DNA of 64,000 bases. Source: Chitinophaga costaii. Lineage in GTDB: Bacteria > Bacteroidota > Bacteroidia > Chitinophagales > Chitinophagaceae. A model generated the notes under the pieces. That model was given only the letters and a program-made list of their open reading frames with translations. It did no database searches and was not told the DNA's origin. A program made the translations under genes and the position numbers. Positions 54,294-63,366 of this stretch are shown here, in pieces. The stretch spans positions 388,879-452,878 of the forward strand of contig NZ_FMAR01000003.1 in the NCBI RefSeq assembly GCF_900094705.1, in the 5' to 3' direction. Every line of letters begins with the position of its first letter. Within the stretch, counting starts at the first letter, position 1.

Positions 54294-55991
54294 TTATAGT
54301 TTTAACAGCTTGGTGCTTGCTTTTGCGGTGCCTTGTACATAGCGCATGAAATACAGGCCGGGCGCGAGGTTGGAAAGATTGTTCCATAACAGTACGCCAA
54401 TGCCATTAGCCGGGGCATCGGTGGTGGATAGGCGTACCAGCCGGCCCAGGGCATTGTAAAGGGTTATTTGCACGGGGGCTTTGCCTGTGCTGGCATAATA
54501 GATCTTTACAGCAGTGGAGAAGGGATTGGGCAGTACCCGCAGCAGGTGATGATCGAGGCGCTCTGCCAGGAGCGTACTGTCTGTAGCTACAATTTTAGTG
54601 AGGGTATCGAAGGCCATTTTGAAATCAGGAATGCCATATCCCACCCGGTTATCAGGAGCAGTGTAATGATCGCTACAGGCACGGACTACCTGCATGAGCC
54701 GGATGTTATCTATTTGTGGAAAGGCCTGCCATAGACAGGTTACCAGGCCGGCCAGCACTGGTGTGGCAAAAGAGGTGCCGCTGCTGGCGGTGATAGTGCC
54801 ATTCGTATCCAGCAACTGGGTGGAGACGCCCATGGCGGCAACGTCTGGTTTTATGCGGCCATCGGCGGCAGGGCCGTAACTGCTAAAGGCGGCGGGAATT
54901 TTATTCCCATTTACGGCGCCTACGGCCAGGATGCTGTCTGCATCGGCGGGCGTGCAGCTATAATGCCAGGTATTGCTGCCTTCATTACCGATGGCATTGA
55001 GTACAATCATTCCTTTACGGGCCGCCATGATGGCGGCTTTTGCAATAAGGGAAGTATGGCCATCCATCTGGGCATAGGTGTAATTATACGTGGCATTGTC
55101 GAAAGTATTGTAGGCCAGGGAGGAGGAGAGTATATCTGCGCCCAGGCTGTCTGCCCGTTCTGCAGCGGCGGCCCAGTTGTTTTCTTCGATGGGTTGTTCG
55201 GTGGCGGCTTCCTCTGTTTTAAAGAGGGCGTATTGTGCGCCGGGCGCAGTGCCCACCAATTGGCCGGGAAGATTGGCCGCCAGGGTGGAAAAACACCAGG
55301 CGCCGTGTACATCATCACCATATACATCTTCCAAGGCGGTGGAGCAATTGAACGTGTACACAATTCCATTCGCTGCGCGCAGGCTGTCATAACCTGGATT
55401 GGTATTTACTCCCGGAAAACCGGCGTCCAGCACGGCTATGAGCATTCCCTGGCCGGTGTAGCCTTTTTGATGCAGGTATTCCCCGTTGTGTAAATGTATC
55501 TGCGTATAGGCGTAACCGTAATCATTGGCGTTTGCTTGCAGGGTTGTTTTAGTAGCAGCTAGTTTCCTTTCCGTATCCCATTTATATACGTTGTGGGCCG
55601 TGTCCATTCGTTGGCGCTGCATAGGCGCGCTGGTATTTTTTACGAAGGGTAGGGCATTTATCTTTTGTAAGGCTTCGCTGTCTGTAGTTTGAATAATGGC
55701 CTGGTTAAACCAGCGGGAGGTGTAGCGCAGGGTAACCTGGCCGGTAGCGAGCAGGGTGGTTAGGTAGGCGGGGTTTACGGGCAGGTCGCTGCTATCGGGA
55801 ACAATATGCATGCGCTGGCGGCGGGCCAGGGCGCGGGGAGAAAGGTAAGCGGCGGGTGTGGTAAGGCGGTAAGGGGAGTTATTTTTATCGGTAAAGGTGA
55901 TCACATAACGCGGTGCCTGGGCCAAGCTGGCCAAAGGCAGCAGGAGGAGCAGGACTAGCAGCAGCCGGTAAACGGTGTTGGAATGGATCAT
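54294..55991 (-). CDS. Secreted S8 subtilisin-like protease with T9SS sorting domain
   Basis: A 565-residue protease with signal peptide (residues 1-25). The catalytic triad is Asp189 (AVLDAGFPG), His229 (DVHGAWCF) and Ser407 (SSGTSFATP), with oxyanion Asn336 in AIGNEGSN. The C-terminal about 80 residues (LPNPFSTAVKIYYAST, LYNALGRLV, LAPGLYFMRYV) are a type A sorting domain for the type IX secretion system. The protein should therefore be exported and anchored or released at the surface. Convergent with the methyltransferase gene, 5 bp apart. Confidence 0.95.
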   Translation of the reverse strand: MIHSNTVYRLLLVLLLLLPLASLAQAPRYVITFTDKNNSPYRLTTPAAYLSPRALARRQRMHIVPDSSDLPVNPAYLTTLLATGQVTLRYTSRWFNQAIIQTTDSEALQKINALPFVKNTSAPMQRQRMDTAHNVYKWDTERKLAATKTTLQANANDYGYAYTQIHLHNGEYLHQKGYTGQGMLIAVLDAGFPGVNTNPGYDSLRAANGIVYTFNCSTALEDVYGDDVHGAWCFSTLAANLPGQLVGTAPGAQYALFKTEEAATEQPIEENNWAAAAERADSLGADILSSSLAYNTFDNATYNYTYAQMDGHTSLIAKAAIMAARKGMIVLNAIGNEGSNTWHYSCTPADADSILAVGAVNGNKIPAAFSSYGPAADGRIKPDVAAMGVSTQLLDTNGTITASSGTSFATPVLAGLVTCLWQAFPQIDNIRLMQVVRACSDHYTAPDNRVGYGIPDFKMAFDTLTKIVATDSTLLAERLDHHLLRVLPNPFSTAVKIYYASTGKAPVQITLYNALGRLVRLSTTDAPANGIGVLLWNNLSNLAPGLYFMRYVQGTAKASTKLLKL

Positions 55992-56010
55992 AGGAGGTTA
56001 AGAAAAAGAG

Positions 56011-56040
56011 AAAAAAAATGCCTGTCGCGTGGCGGCAGGC
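56011..56040 (-). terminator. Intrinsic terminator of mnmA
   Basis: On the minus strand GCCTGCCG (56040-56033) pairs with CGACAGGC (56027-56020), one G-T wobble, followed by a run of eight Ts. Confidence 0.8.
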
Positions 56041-56065
56041 GGGTGTTTTATTGGAATGTGTTGTA

Positions 56066-57172
56066 TTAAAGCATAACGGGTTGCTGGCGCTGGATAATGC
56101 CGCCGCCAATCACGTCGTCGCCGTCGTAAAACACGGCAGACTGGCCGGGGGCTATACTTTTTACCTCTTCGTAAAAGCGGACCCTGATTTTGCCGTTTTC
56201 GTTGTAAAGGTTACTCACGGCACCGGGGCTTTTGTAGCGGATTTTAGTAAGGGCTTCCATGCCGTCGGTAATGCCCTCGTATTTTATCCAGTTCATGCCG
56301 GCTATCAGGGCTTCCGACTTGCCCAGGTCTGCCTCATCGCCCAGTACCACGGTATTGGTTTCGGGGATAATTTCCGTCACGAATACGGGTTTGCCCAGGG
56401 CAATATCCAGCCCTTTGCGCTGGCCGATGGTGTAGAAAGGATAACCTTTATGTTTGCCTACGATGGTGCCGTTTTGCAATACAAAATTGCCACCATCTAC
56501 CTGTTCTTCCAGGCCATTTACCTTCCGTTTCAGGAATCCCCGGTAATCGTTATCGGGCACAAAGCATATTTCGTAGCTCTCTGCTTTTTTGGCCAGTTCG
56601 GGGTAGCCAAAATCATATGCCATTTGGCGGATCTCCGTTTTGCGGTATTTGCCCAGGGGCAGCAGGGTGCGTTTCAACACATCTTGTTGCAGGCCCCAGA
56701 GTACATAACTTTGGTCTTTGGTTTCATCTACTCCCTTGCTCAGGATGTAGCGGTCGTTTTCCTCGCGGATCTGGCCATAGTGGCCGGTGGCGATAAAAGC
56801 GCAGTCCATGGCATCGGCCCGTTTCAGCAGGGCGCGCCATTTAATATGGGTATTGCAAAGAACACAAGGATTGGGTGTACGTCCAGCCATGTATTCTTCT
56901 ACGAAATTATTGATCACGAAGTCGCCAAATTCATCACGGATATCCAGCACAAAATGGGGGAAACCATGATGCACTGCCGCGGCGCGGGCGTCGTTAAAGG
57001 AATCGAGATTACAACAGCCGGTTTCTTTTTTGCTACTGCCTGCCGAAGCATAGTCCCAGGTTTTCATGGTAATGCCTACCACTTCATATCCCTGTTCGTG
57101 CAGCATCAGCGAGGTAACGGTACTATCTATACCGCCGCTCATGGCTACCAGCACTTTACCGTGTTTGCTCAT
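56066..57172 (-). CDS. mnmA: tRNA 2-thiouridine(34) synthase MnmA
   Basis: A 368-residue enzyme that thiolates uridine 34 of tRNA(Lys), tRNA(Glu) and tRNA(Gln). The PP-loop SGGIDS lies at residues 12-17, the catalytic Cys pair is in TPNPCVLCNTHIKW and YEICFVPDNDY, and the family segment SKGVDETKDQSYVLWGL is present. Length is normal. A perfect -7 box lies 20 bp upstream. Confidence 0.96.
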   Translation of the reverse strand: MSKHGKVLVAMSGGIDSTVTSLMLHEQGYEVVGITMKTWDYASAGSSKKETGCCNLDSFNDARAAAVHHGFPHFVLDIRDEFGDFVINNFVEEYMAGRTPNPCVLCNTHIKWRALLKRADAMDCAFIATGHYGQIREENDRYILSKGVDETKDQSYVLWGLQQDVLKRTLLPLGKYRKTEIRQMAYDFGYPELAKKAESYEICFVPDNDYRGFLKRKVNGLEEQVDGGNFVLQNGTIVGKHKGYPFYTIGQRKGLDIALGKPVFVTEIIPETNTVVLGDEADLGKSEALIAGMNWIKYEGITDGMEALTKIRYKSPGAVSNLYNENGKIRVRFYEEVKSIAPGQSAVFYDGDDVIGGGIIQRQQPVML

Positions 57173-57192
57173 TGTTGAAATGATTGAGTCTG

Positions 57193-57200
57193 CAAAGGTA
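57193..57200 (-). promoter_or_regulatory. Candidate -7 element of mnmA
   Basis: TACCTTTG on the minus strand, 20 bp before the ATG; the -33 TTTG is not seen. Confidence 0.45.
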
Positions 57201-57383
57201 GCGGAAATTGTTCAAGGTAGGAGATAAGGGGTACCTGTTATGGGAGGGCTGGCTGGAATAAAAATACTGATTATTTAATATTATGATAACCAATTAAATA
57301 TAAATTTACCAAATACCAGTTATCAGTTGAAAGCAGGGCGGGTATAGGAATTAAGTATAAGTAAGTAGCGAAGGGGCCTGGTA

Positions 57384-59030
57384 TTACAAGCTTACGCCCC
57401 GCTTCCAGGGAATGAAATCGTCCTGGTTTAGCTGTTCCGCTTTGGTATAAACTTCGCCGCTGGCGGTGCGGATAATCCATTCCAGGATATCTTCGCCCAC
57501 TTCGGCAATGCTTTGCTGGCCGCTGATGATGCCGCCGGTATCGATGTCGATGATATCAGGCATACGGGTGGCCAGGCGGGTATTGGTGGCCAGTTTTAGC
57601 ACGGGTGCAATAGGATTGCCGGTAGGCGTACCCAAGCCTGTGGTAAACAGTACGATATTGGCTCCAGCGCCTACCTCGGCGGAAGTGCTTTCTACGTCAT
57701 TGCCTGGTGTGCAAAGTAAGTTCAGGCCAGGTTGAGTGGCATATTCGGTATAGTCCAGCACCGCCGTGATAGGGGAAGAGCCGCCTTTTTTGGCTGCGCC
57801 GGCCGATTTGATCGCATCAGTAATAAGCCCATCGCGGATATTACCCGGTGAGGGGTTCATATCGAACCCAGAACCTACCTGCTTGGCTGCGCGTTCGTAA
57901 TTGCGCATTAGGTGGATAAACTTACCGGCAATTTCACTGTTTTCGCAGCGGTTAATGAGTTCCTGCTCCACGCCGCATAGTTCCGGGAACTCGGACAGGA
58001 TAGACTTGCCACCCAGGGCCACCAGCAGATCGGAGGTGTGGCCTACGGCAGGATTGGCAGAGATGCCGGAGAAGCCGTCGGAGCCGCCGCATTCCAGGCC
58101 TATGGTCAACTTAGATAGGGGCTGAGGCGTACGTTCCAGTTTATTGGCATCAATGAGGGCCAGGAAGGTTTGTTTAATGGCTTCGCTCAGCATATCATAT
58201 TCCGACTTGCTTCTTTGCTGTTCAAACACGAGCAGGGGTTTGCTGAAACTGGTGTTCAGTTTGGCCAGCGCCCCTTGCAGCAGCGATACCTGCGCGTGCT
58301 GGCAGCCCAGGCTGAGGATGGTAGCGCCGGCCACGTTGGGGTGATGGATGTAACCTGCCAGCAGGGCGCAGAGCGCTTCTGCATCCTGCCGGGTGCCACC
58401 GCAGCCGCCTTCGTGGGAGAGGAACTTAATCCCGTCTATATTGGTAAACAACGTATGCCGCTTTTGCCGGCTGGCTGCGGGAGCTGGGGCATAATTGCGG
58501 ATGGCCTCCAAGTCGTTGTTTTTATAGAAATTCACCAATTCGTTCACCTGCTCGTTATAAATTTCTTCCGGGGCAAATCCCAGGCCTTTTTCAAAGGCAG
58601 TTTTGATCACCTGCACGTTGCGGTTTTCGCAGAAAACCAGGGGGATCACCAGCCAGTAGTTGCGGGTGCCAGCCTGTCCATCCGGGCGGGCATAACCCTG
58701 GAAGGTACGGTTGCGCCACTTCTGCACGTCGGGGGCTTGCCATTGAAAGGCAAGGTCTTTTTCGTGAAAAGCGTTAGCATCATGTTCAATATTTTGGGTG
58801 GTAATCAGTTCGCCGGTGGAAAGGGGCTTCAAAGTTTTGCCTACCGTAACGCCATACATGCGGATGGCATCGCCAGCGTGTAGTGAATGTACAAGGAATT
58901 TATGCTTGGCCGGCACTTTTTGCAACAGTGGAATTGTAGCTCCATTAAACGTGATTTCCGCTCCTTGCTCCAAGTCTTGCAACGCTACCAATACATTGTC
59001 CAGCGGATGTATTTGTAAAAACGTGTTCAT
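57384..59030 (-). CDS. uxaA: Altronate dehydratase (UxaA family)
   Basis: A 548-residue UxaA, dehydrating D-altronate to 2-keto-3-deoxygluconate in hexuronate breakdown. The N-terminal SAF domain covers residues about 10-90 (IHPLDNVLVALQDLEQGAEI). The catalytic domain shows RPDGQAGTRNYWLVIPLVFC, HEGGCGG, LECGGSDGFSGISANPAVG and a late GIISGQQSIAEVGEDILEW. The gene stands alone: no uxaB, uxaC, kduD or kdgK is nearby. A pair of inverted 10-bp sites lies upstream and may bind its regulator. Confidence 0.9.
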   Translation of the reverse strand: MNTFLQIHPLDNVLVALQDLEQGAEITFNGATIPLLQKVPAKHKFLVHSLHAGDAIRMYGVTVGKTLKPLSTGELITTQNIEHDANAFHEKDLAFQWQAPDVQKWRNRTFQGYARPDGQAGTRNYWLVIPLVFCENRNVQVIKTAFEKGLGFAPEEIYNEQVNELVNFYKNNDLEAIRNYAPAPAASRQKRHTLFTNIDGIKFLSHEGGCGGTRQDAEALCALLAGYIHHPNVAGATILSLGCQHAQVSLLQGALAKLNTSFSKPLLVFEQQRSKSEYDMLSEAIKQTFLALIDANKLERTPQPLSKLTIGLECGGSDGFSGISANPAVGHTSDLLVALGGKSILSEFPELCGVEQELINRCENSEIAGKFIHLMRNYERAAKQVGSGFDMNPSPGNIRDGLITDAIKSAGAAKKGGSSPITAVLDYTEYATQPGLNLLCTPGNDVESTSAEVGAGANIVLFTTGLGTPTGNPIAPVLKLATNTRLATRMPDIIDIDTGGIISGQQSIAEVGEDILEWIIRTASGEVYTKAEQLNQDDFIPWKRGVSL

Positions 59031-59057
59031 ATCGATAAAAGTAGGATATCTGTTGGT

Positions 59058-59105
59058 GGGTAGTTAATAGGAAAATAGTATTCTTTGATAACATTTTAAC
59101 TACCC
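59058..59105 (-). promoter_or_regulatory. Inverted-repeat pair upstream of uxaA
   Basis: GGGTAGTTAA (59058-59067) is perfectly complementary to TTAACTACCC (59096-59105), 28 nt apart. Their centres are 38 bp apart, nearly four helical turns, so a dimeric regulator could bind both arms. The arms begin 28 bp upstream of the start codon. Confidence 0.5.
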
Positions 59106-59150
59106 TTTCCAGTTTGCTTCCTATGTGATGGAAAGGTAGGGATTTTACAA

Positions 59151-59188
59151 TAAAAGACCCGTTGTGCCAAAGCATAACGGGTCTTTTA
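59151..59188 (-). terminator. Intrinsic terminator of dapA
   Basis: A 13-bp perfect stem, TAAAAGACCCGTT (59151-59163) with AACGGGTCTTTTA (59176-59188). The short T tract within the stem serves the minus-strand dapA transcript. Confidence 0.75.
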
Positions 59189-59210
59189 GAGGAGGCTGTA
59201 AAAGCCGGAA

Positions 59211-60092
59211 TTATTTATTCATAAATGCTTCGATGCTTTTATACAGGCTATCAGACACCGGCACTACCGGCAGGCGGAAGGCGTTTTCCAGCAGGCCACC
59301 GATGGCCATGAAGGCCTTAATGCCGCCGGGATTATTTTCGGCAAACATCAATTCAAAAGCGTCCAGCAGTTTAAATTGCAGGGTGCGGGCGGTGGCATAA
59401 TCACTGGCCAGGGCAGCGCGTATCATATCGGATACATCTTTAGCAAACCAGTTTGCTGCCACGGAGATCAGGCCATCCATGCCACAGGCTACCTGGGGCA
59501 TGGCTACGGCATCGTCGCCGCTTACCACCACAAAATCTTTGGGGCGGTCTTTCAATATCTGCATGCACTGTACCATATCGCCACTGGCTTCCTTCATGGC
59601 CACAATGTTTTCCACTTCATGCGCCAGGCGCAGCGTTGTGGCGGCGGTCATGTTGCGGCCTGTGCGGGCGGGCACATTGTACAGGATGATTGGTTTAGGT
59701 GATGCCTTGGCTATGGTTTTATAATGCTGGAAAATGCCTTCCTGAGTAGGTTTGCTGTAATAGGGTGATACGGAAAGTACGGCGGCTGCTTCTTCCAGGG
59801 GGCAAGTTTCCAGGCGCTTCACCACATCGGCAGTGCTATAATCGCCGATGCCTACTATCACGGGTACCCGCTTATTTACTTTTTCGAAAGTGAATTTTAT
59901 CACGTCCAGCTTTTCATCGCTGTTAATAGTGGGTGTTTCGCCGGTGGTGCCAAGTGTTACCACATATTCCACGCCGCCGCTAATTACATGTTGGATCGTT
60001 TTCTCCAATGCATTCCAGTCGATGGCGCCATTTGCTTTAAAAGGAGTGACAAGCGCAACGCCAGTGCCTCTCAGTTGTTCCTGTAGTGTCAT
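59211..60092 (-). CDS. dapA: 4-hydroxy-tetrahydrodipicolinate synthase
   Basis: A 293-residue DapA, which condenses pyruvate with aspartate semialdehyde in lysine/diaminopimelate synthesis. The start is taken at the ATG at 60092 (MTLQEQLRGTGVALVTPFKA) because the longer frame adds a sequence foreign to the family. Catalytic features seen: GTTGETPT, ILYNVPARTGRN with the Tyr, and Schiff-base Lys in VAMKEASGD. The terminator is 23 bp after the stop; accA lies 102 bp upstream on the same strand. Confidence 0.96.
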   Translation of the reverse strand: MTLQEQLRGTGVALVTPFKANGAIDWNALEKTIQHVISGGVEYVVTLGTTGETPTINSDEKLDVIKFTFEKVNKRVPVIVGIGDYSTADVVKRLETCPLEEAAAVLSVSPYYSKPTQEGIFQHYKTIAKASPKPIILYNVPARTGRNMTAATTLRLAHEVENIVAMKEASGDMVQCMQILKDRPKDFVVVSGDDAVAMPQVACGMDGLISVAANWFAKDVSDMIRAALASDYATARTLQFKLLDAFELMFAENNPGGIKAFMAIGGLLENAFRLPVVPVSDSLYKSIEAFMNK

Positions 60093-60194
60093 AAAAAAAG
60101 TAGTTCCGCCATGGGCTGGCGGGGCCAAGGTTTGATATCCCGATACCGGGAGCTGCAAAGATTGGAATTTGGTATCGTTTCTTCACATAAAATT

Positions 60195-61148
60195 TTAGTG
60201 TTCATCGAAAAAGCCCATGCTGGAGAATTTTTCGATGCGCTGATCGATGCGGTTTTGCGGGTCGATCTGCTTCAATTCGGCGAGGGTTTCCTTGATCTTT
60301 GCCTTCACGATAGCTGCGGCTTCGTCGTGATTGGTGTGCGCGCCTCCCAGTGGTTCTTTGATCACCCCATCTACCAGGCCAAATTTGCTCATATAGTCGG
60401 AGGTGAGCTTTAGTTCTTCGGCGGCTTTTTCCTTGAAGTTCCAACTGCGCCAAAGAATGGTGGAGCAGTTTTCTGGAGAGATCACGGTATACCAACTGTT
60501 TTCCAGCATAAAAATGCGATCACCCATGCCTATGCCCAGCGCCCCACCGGAAGCGCCTTCCCCGATGATGATGCAGATTACGGGAACCTTTAGCTTAATC
60601 ATTTCAAAGAGGTTGCGGGCAATGGCTTCGCCCTGTCCTCTTTCTTCTGCTTCGAGGCCTGGGTAAGCACCGGGGGTATCGATGAGGGTGACGATAGGTT
60701 TATTGAATTTCTCCGCCAGCTTCATGAGGCGGAGGGCTTTGCGGTAACCTTCCGGGTTGGCCATTCCAAAGTTGCGGATCTGGCGCATTTTGGTGTTGAT
60801 GCCTTTTTGCTGGCCGATGAACATAATGGTTTCACCATCCAGTTCGGCGAAGCCACCTACCATGGCTTTATCATCTTTCACGTTACGATCACCATGCAGC
60901 TCCACGAAGTTGGTGCACATTTTTTCTATATACGCCAGCGTATAAGGTCTTTCCGGATGACGGCTTAGCTGTACTTTTTGCCAGGACGTAAGGTTGGCAT
61001 ACAACTCCTGCCGGGTGATGGCGATTTTTTGCTCGTATTCCTTCACGGTTGCAGATACATCGACGCCAGATTTATCGCCATTTTCCTTGAGCTTATCCAG
61101 CTGTTCGTAAAGTTCTGCGATAGGTTTTTCAAAATCTAGAAATTGCAT
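60195..61148 (-). CDS. accA: Acetyl-CoA carboxylase carboxyltransferase subunit alpha
   Basis: A 317-residue AccA, half of the carboxyltransferase that forms malonyl-CoA. Seen are [37 protein letters not shown], the [20 protein letters not shown] segment and [17 protein letters not shown]. Length is normal. accD and the biotin carboxylase genes are not in the window. It runs divergently from tRNA-Asp. Confidence 0.97.
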   Translation of the reverse strand: MQFLDFEKPIAELYEQLDKLKENGDKSGVDVSATVKEYEQKIAITRQELYANLTSWQKVQLSRHPERPYTLAYIEKMCTNFVELHGDRNVKDDKAMVGGFAELDGETIMFIGQQKGINTKMRQIRNFGMANPEGYRKALRLMKLAEKFNKPIVTLIDTPGAYPGLEAEERGQGEAIARNLFEMIKLKVPVICIIIGEGASGGALGIGMGDRIFMLENSWYTVISPENCSTILWRSWNFKEKAAEELKLTSDYMSKFGLVDGVIKEPLGGAHTNHDEAAAIVKAKIKETLAELKQIDPQNRIDQRIEKFSSMGFFDEH

Positions 61149-61212
61149 AATCCAGGTACTAAAGGTTAAAGACGAATGTAAAGATAGGGGATAGAAAATT
61201 TTTTTAAAAAGA

Positions 61213-61245
61213 TTTGCTGAAATGGAAGTTTTGTTGCTATCTTTG
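61213..61245 (+). promoter_or_regulatory. Promoter candidate of tRNA-Asp
   Basis: TTTG (61213-61216) and TATCTTTG (61238-61245) are 21 nt apart; the -7 box is perfect. The primary transcript would start about 64 nt before the mature tRNA. Confidence 0.55.
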
Positions 61246-61313
61246 CAATCCCAAAACGGGACAACGGTAAGATACTGATGGTCATGCGATTATCGGTCGT
61301 TGTAAAGAGTTTT

Positions 61314-61387
61314 GGATCGGTAGTTCAGTCGGTTAGAATGCCGCCCTGTCACGGCGGAGGTCGCGGGTTCGAGTCCCGTCCGGTCCG
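61314..61387 (+). tRNA. tRNA-Asp (anticodon GTC)
   Basis: A complete cloverleaf of 74 nt. The acceptor arm GGATCGG (61314-61320) pairs with CCGGTCC (61380-61386); the anticodon stem GCCCT..GGCGG region carries the loop CTGTCAC with GTC; the T arm is GCGGG-TTCGAGT-CCCGT. The discriminator base is G, as usual for tRNA-Asp. CCA is not encoded. It marks the border between core genes and the A+T-rich accessory segment. Confidence 0.97.
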
Positions 61388-61398
61388 CGTTAAAAGTG

Positions 61399-61434
61399 AA
61401 AGCCTTCAAGTCTTTGGATTTGAAGGCTTTTTTG
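61399..61434 (+). terminator. Intrinsic terminator of tRNA-Asp
   Basis: AAAGCCTTCAA (61399-61409) pairs perfectly with TTGAAGGCTTT (61420-61430), followed by more Ts. Confidence 0.85.
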
Positions 61435-61833
61435 GTTCGAAGTGGAATGCCTGCATTTTCGTATATTTATGGCATTGAGTTGATAGTTAAGTCATTGTGC
61501 TAGTTCGAAATGCCGAACAAGTTAAAATTATTGTTATTAAGCATCTTAACCTCGAAATGTTATAAATGCCCCATACACGCAAACTGTGCTCAATCAGTTC
61601 TTTCCACCTTTTTATACATAACGAATTGAAAATATTTAAATGTAGGTCTCCGAATATTATTCAACTATATGATTTGTCTGCCTTCACTTTTTGGAGTTCA
61701 GTAGCAGATTTTTATGGAGGACTATTATATATGTCGATGAGGAGCGTAAGCAATTGGAGCAACGGTTTATTCAGATGCAAGGTCATATACTAGTACTATT
61801 TATTCATTCATAAGCCAATAGCAATTTTTCACG
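61435..61833. other. A+T-rich stretch without a supported gene
   Basis: This 399-bp stretch begins the accessory segment. The longest frame (61566-61793) has no coding character. A short frame around 61730-61790 (DEERKQLEQRFIQMQ) looks like a protein fragment and could be the remains of a gene, but no start or family can be given. No clear promoter for the 61834 unit is visible. Confidence 0.45.
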
Positions 61834-62304
61834 ATGAAAACAATAGGTTTTAGAGCAACGGCCTCAAAGGTCTTTTATTCGATAGTAGATGACAACAGTA
61901 TTTCTGACAATTATAGATTGGTTGCGGTTGAGTGCATTATAGTCCCTTTTGCACTGAATTTCCCAGAACAATTAAATTTCTTAGGTATAACTATAAAGGA
62001 TATTATTAGGGAATACGGGGTTGAGCAGGCTGGCATAAGAACTATAGAGGCAACATCAAAAAACAAAGACATTAAGAGAATTTCTTTCGAAGCCGTAATA
62101 CAGGAGTTAATAAGTTCCTCCTCCGTTAAAAAGTATCTTGCAAGTGACATTTCCGGTATACATGCCAAATTAGGAATTAAAAAAGACGCTTATAAGCCCT
62201 TAATAAAGGAGAAAGGCGCCACTCACTCCGGGATAAAGCTAGCAGAATATAACGCAGAAGAAAGAGATGCAATCCTTGTCGCAATTGCAAGTTTTAAATT
62301 ATAA
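61834..62304 (+). CDS. Unknown protein with possible RNase H/RuvC-like fold
   Basis: A 156-residue protein I cannot assign firmly. Its order of strands and helices resembles small RuvC/DUF3010-type RNase H folds: strand IGFRATASKVFYSIV, helix LGITIKDIIREYG, strand AGIRTIEAT, helix SFEAVIQELI, and a last helix AEERDAILVAIASF. In active enzymes of this fold an Asp occupies the first strand; here position 7 is Arg. Glu72 and Asp145 sit where other acidic ligands would be. It is therefore more likely a binding protein than a nuclease. It starts a three-gene unit and is followed 12 bp later by a kinase gene. Confidence 0.5.
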   Translation: MKTIGFRATASKVFYSIVDDNSISDNYRLVAVECIIVPFALNFPEQLNFLGITIKDIIREYGVEQAGIRTIEATSKNKDIKRISFEAVIQELISSSSVKKYLASDISGIHAKLGIKKDAYKPLIKEKGATHSGIKLAEYNAEERDAILVAIASFKL

Positions 62305-62316
62305 AAGCTCATTTAA

Positions 62317-63366
62317 ATGCATAATACAAATACAATTACTAATCTGTCTTTTGAACCGATCAAGGATATTGGACAGCATGGAAGAAATTCGGAAGTTTGT
62401 CTTGCAAAAGATGTGCAGTTAGATTGTGAGATTGTTGTTAAAAAAATTAGTAAAACAAAAATAGTAAGTAAAGATGAATTTTTTTCGGAGGCAAGAAAGT
62501 TGAATGATTCTGAACATCCGAATGTTGTACCACTCAAGTTTGCATCTGAAGATGCTAATTATATCTATATCGGAATGCCTTATTATCCCGATGGCTCACT
62601 CAAGGACCTTATAGAAAGTAGGTATCTCACAATTAGGGAGGTTATCCGATATGGGATTCAATTTCTGAGTGGACTTAATAACATTCACAGTAAAAAGCTT
62701 GTTCATTTCGACATTAAGCCAGATAACATTTTATTGAATGCCGCAAATGAAGCTATGGTTTCAGATTTTGGTTTAGCGATGGCGACCAATGTTTGGGGAA
62801 TGGCTGGACAGGACCGTTTTTATTCAAAGCATCGCGCCCCAGAGGCTATAAAGACGAATTTCCATAGCATGCTCTACGATATTTATTCGGCGGGTTTGAC
62901 GCTTTACAGGTTATGTAATGGCAATGTACAATTTGATAATCAATTCAATAGTTTTCAGACTAGAGATGAGTTGCACCATGCCATTGTTAATGGCCAATTT
63001 CCAGATCGGGGCAACTTTTTGCCACACGTACCCAAAAAAATGCGTAGTATTATAGTGAAAGCATTATCAATCAATCCAAGTGACAGACAACAAACTGTTC
63101 TCCAGTTAATGAATGAATTGTCTCTGATCACTGAATCAATAGATTGGGAATATTCATCTAGACAAGACGAATGGACATGGGTAAACCGAAGGAATGCTAA
63201 AAATACTTGCATTTGTCTAAAAAAATTAGCAAATTTGTATTCAATTGAAACAACGGAAACCTATGGTGTTGGGAAAGTGCGGAAGATCGCATCCGCGTGC
63301 TCAAAGGATTTGCCTCAAGCTACTTCTGAAAAGACACTTCTTGATCTTCTAAAAACATATGGCTAA
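62317..63366 (+). CDS. Hanks-type Ser/Thr protein kinase
   Basis: A 349-residue kinase. A modified Gly loop (GQHGRNSEV, 19-27) is followed by Lys42/43 in VVKK, helix-C Glu58, catalytic loop HFDIKPDN (130-137, catalytic Asp132), DFG (150-152), APE (174-176) and the DIYSAG helix (188-193). HFD replaces HRD, so it is a non-RD-type kinase. All ATP- and metal-binding residues are present, so it should be active. No transmembrane segment is seen; a C-terminal domain of about 75 residues (275-349) is of unknown type. It lies between two unknown genes and overlaps the third by 8 bp. Confidence 0.93.
   Translation: MHNTNTITNLSFEPIKDIGQHGRNSEVCLAKDVQLDCEIVVKKISKTKIVSKDEFFSEARKLNDSEHPNVVPLKFASEDANYIYIGMPYYPDGSLKDLIESRYLTIREVIRYGIQFLSGLNNIHSKKLVHFDIKPDNILLNAANEAMVSDFGLAMATNVWGMAGQDRFYSKHRAPEAIKTNFHSMLYDIYSAGLTLYRLCNGNVQFDNQFNSFQTRDELHHAIVNGQFPDRGNFLPHVPKKMRSIIVKALSINPSDRQQTVLQLMNELSLITESIDWEYSSRQDEWTWVNRRNAKNTCICLKKLANLYSIETTETYGVGKVRKIASACSKDLPQATSEKTLLDLLKTYG

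Noticed and set aside
56018..57178. A 386-codon open frame on the + strand opposite mnmA
   Set aside because: mnmA on the other strand has all catalytic motifs; the + frame has no recognisable domain.
61566..61793. A 75-codon + strand frame after tRNA-Asp
   Set aside because: Composition is Ser/Phe/Cys-rich as in random A+T-rich sequence; no promoter, no partner and no recognisable motif.
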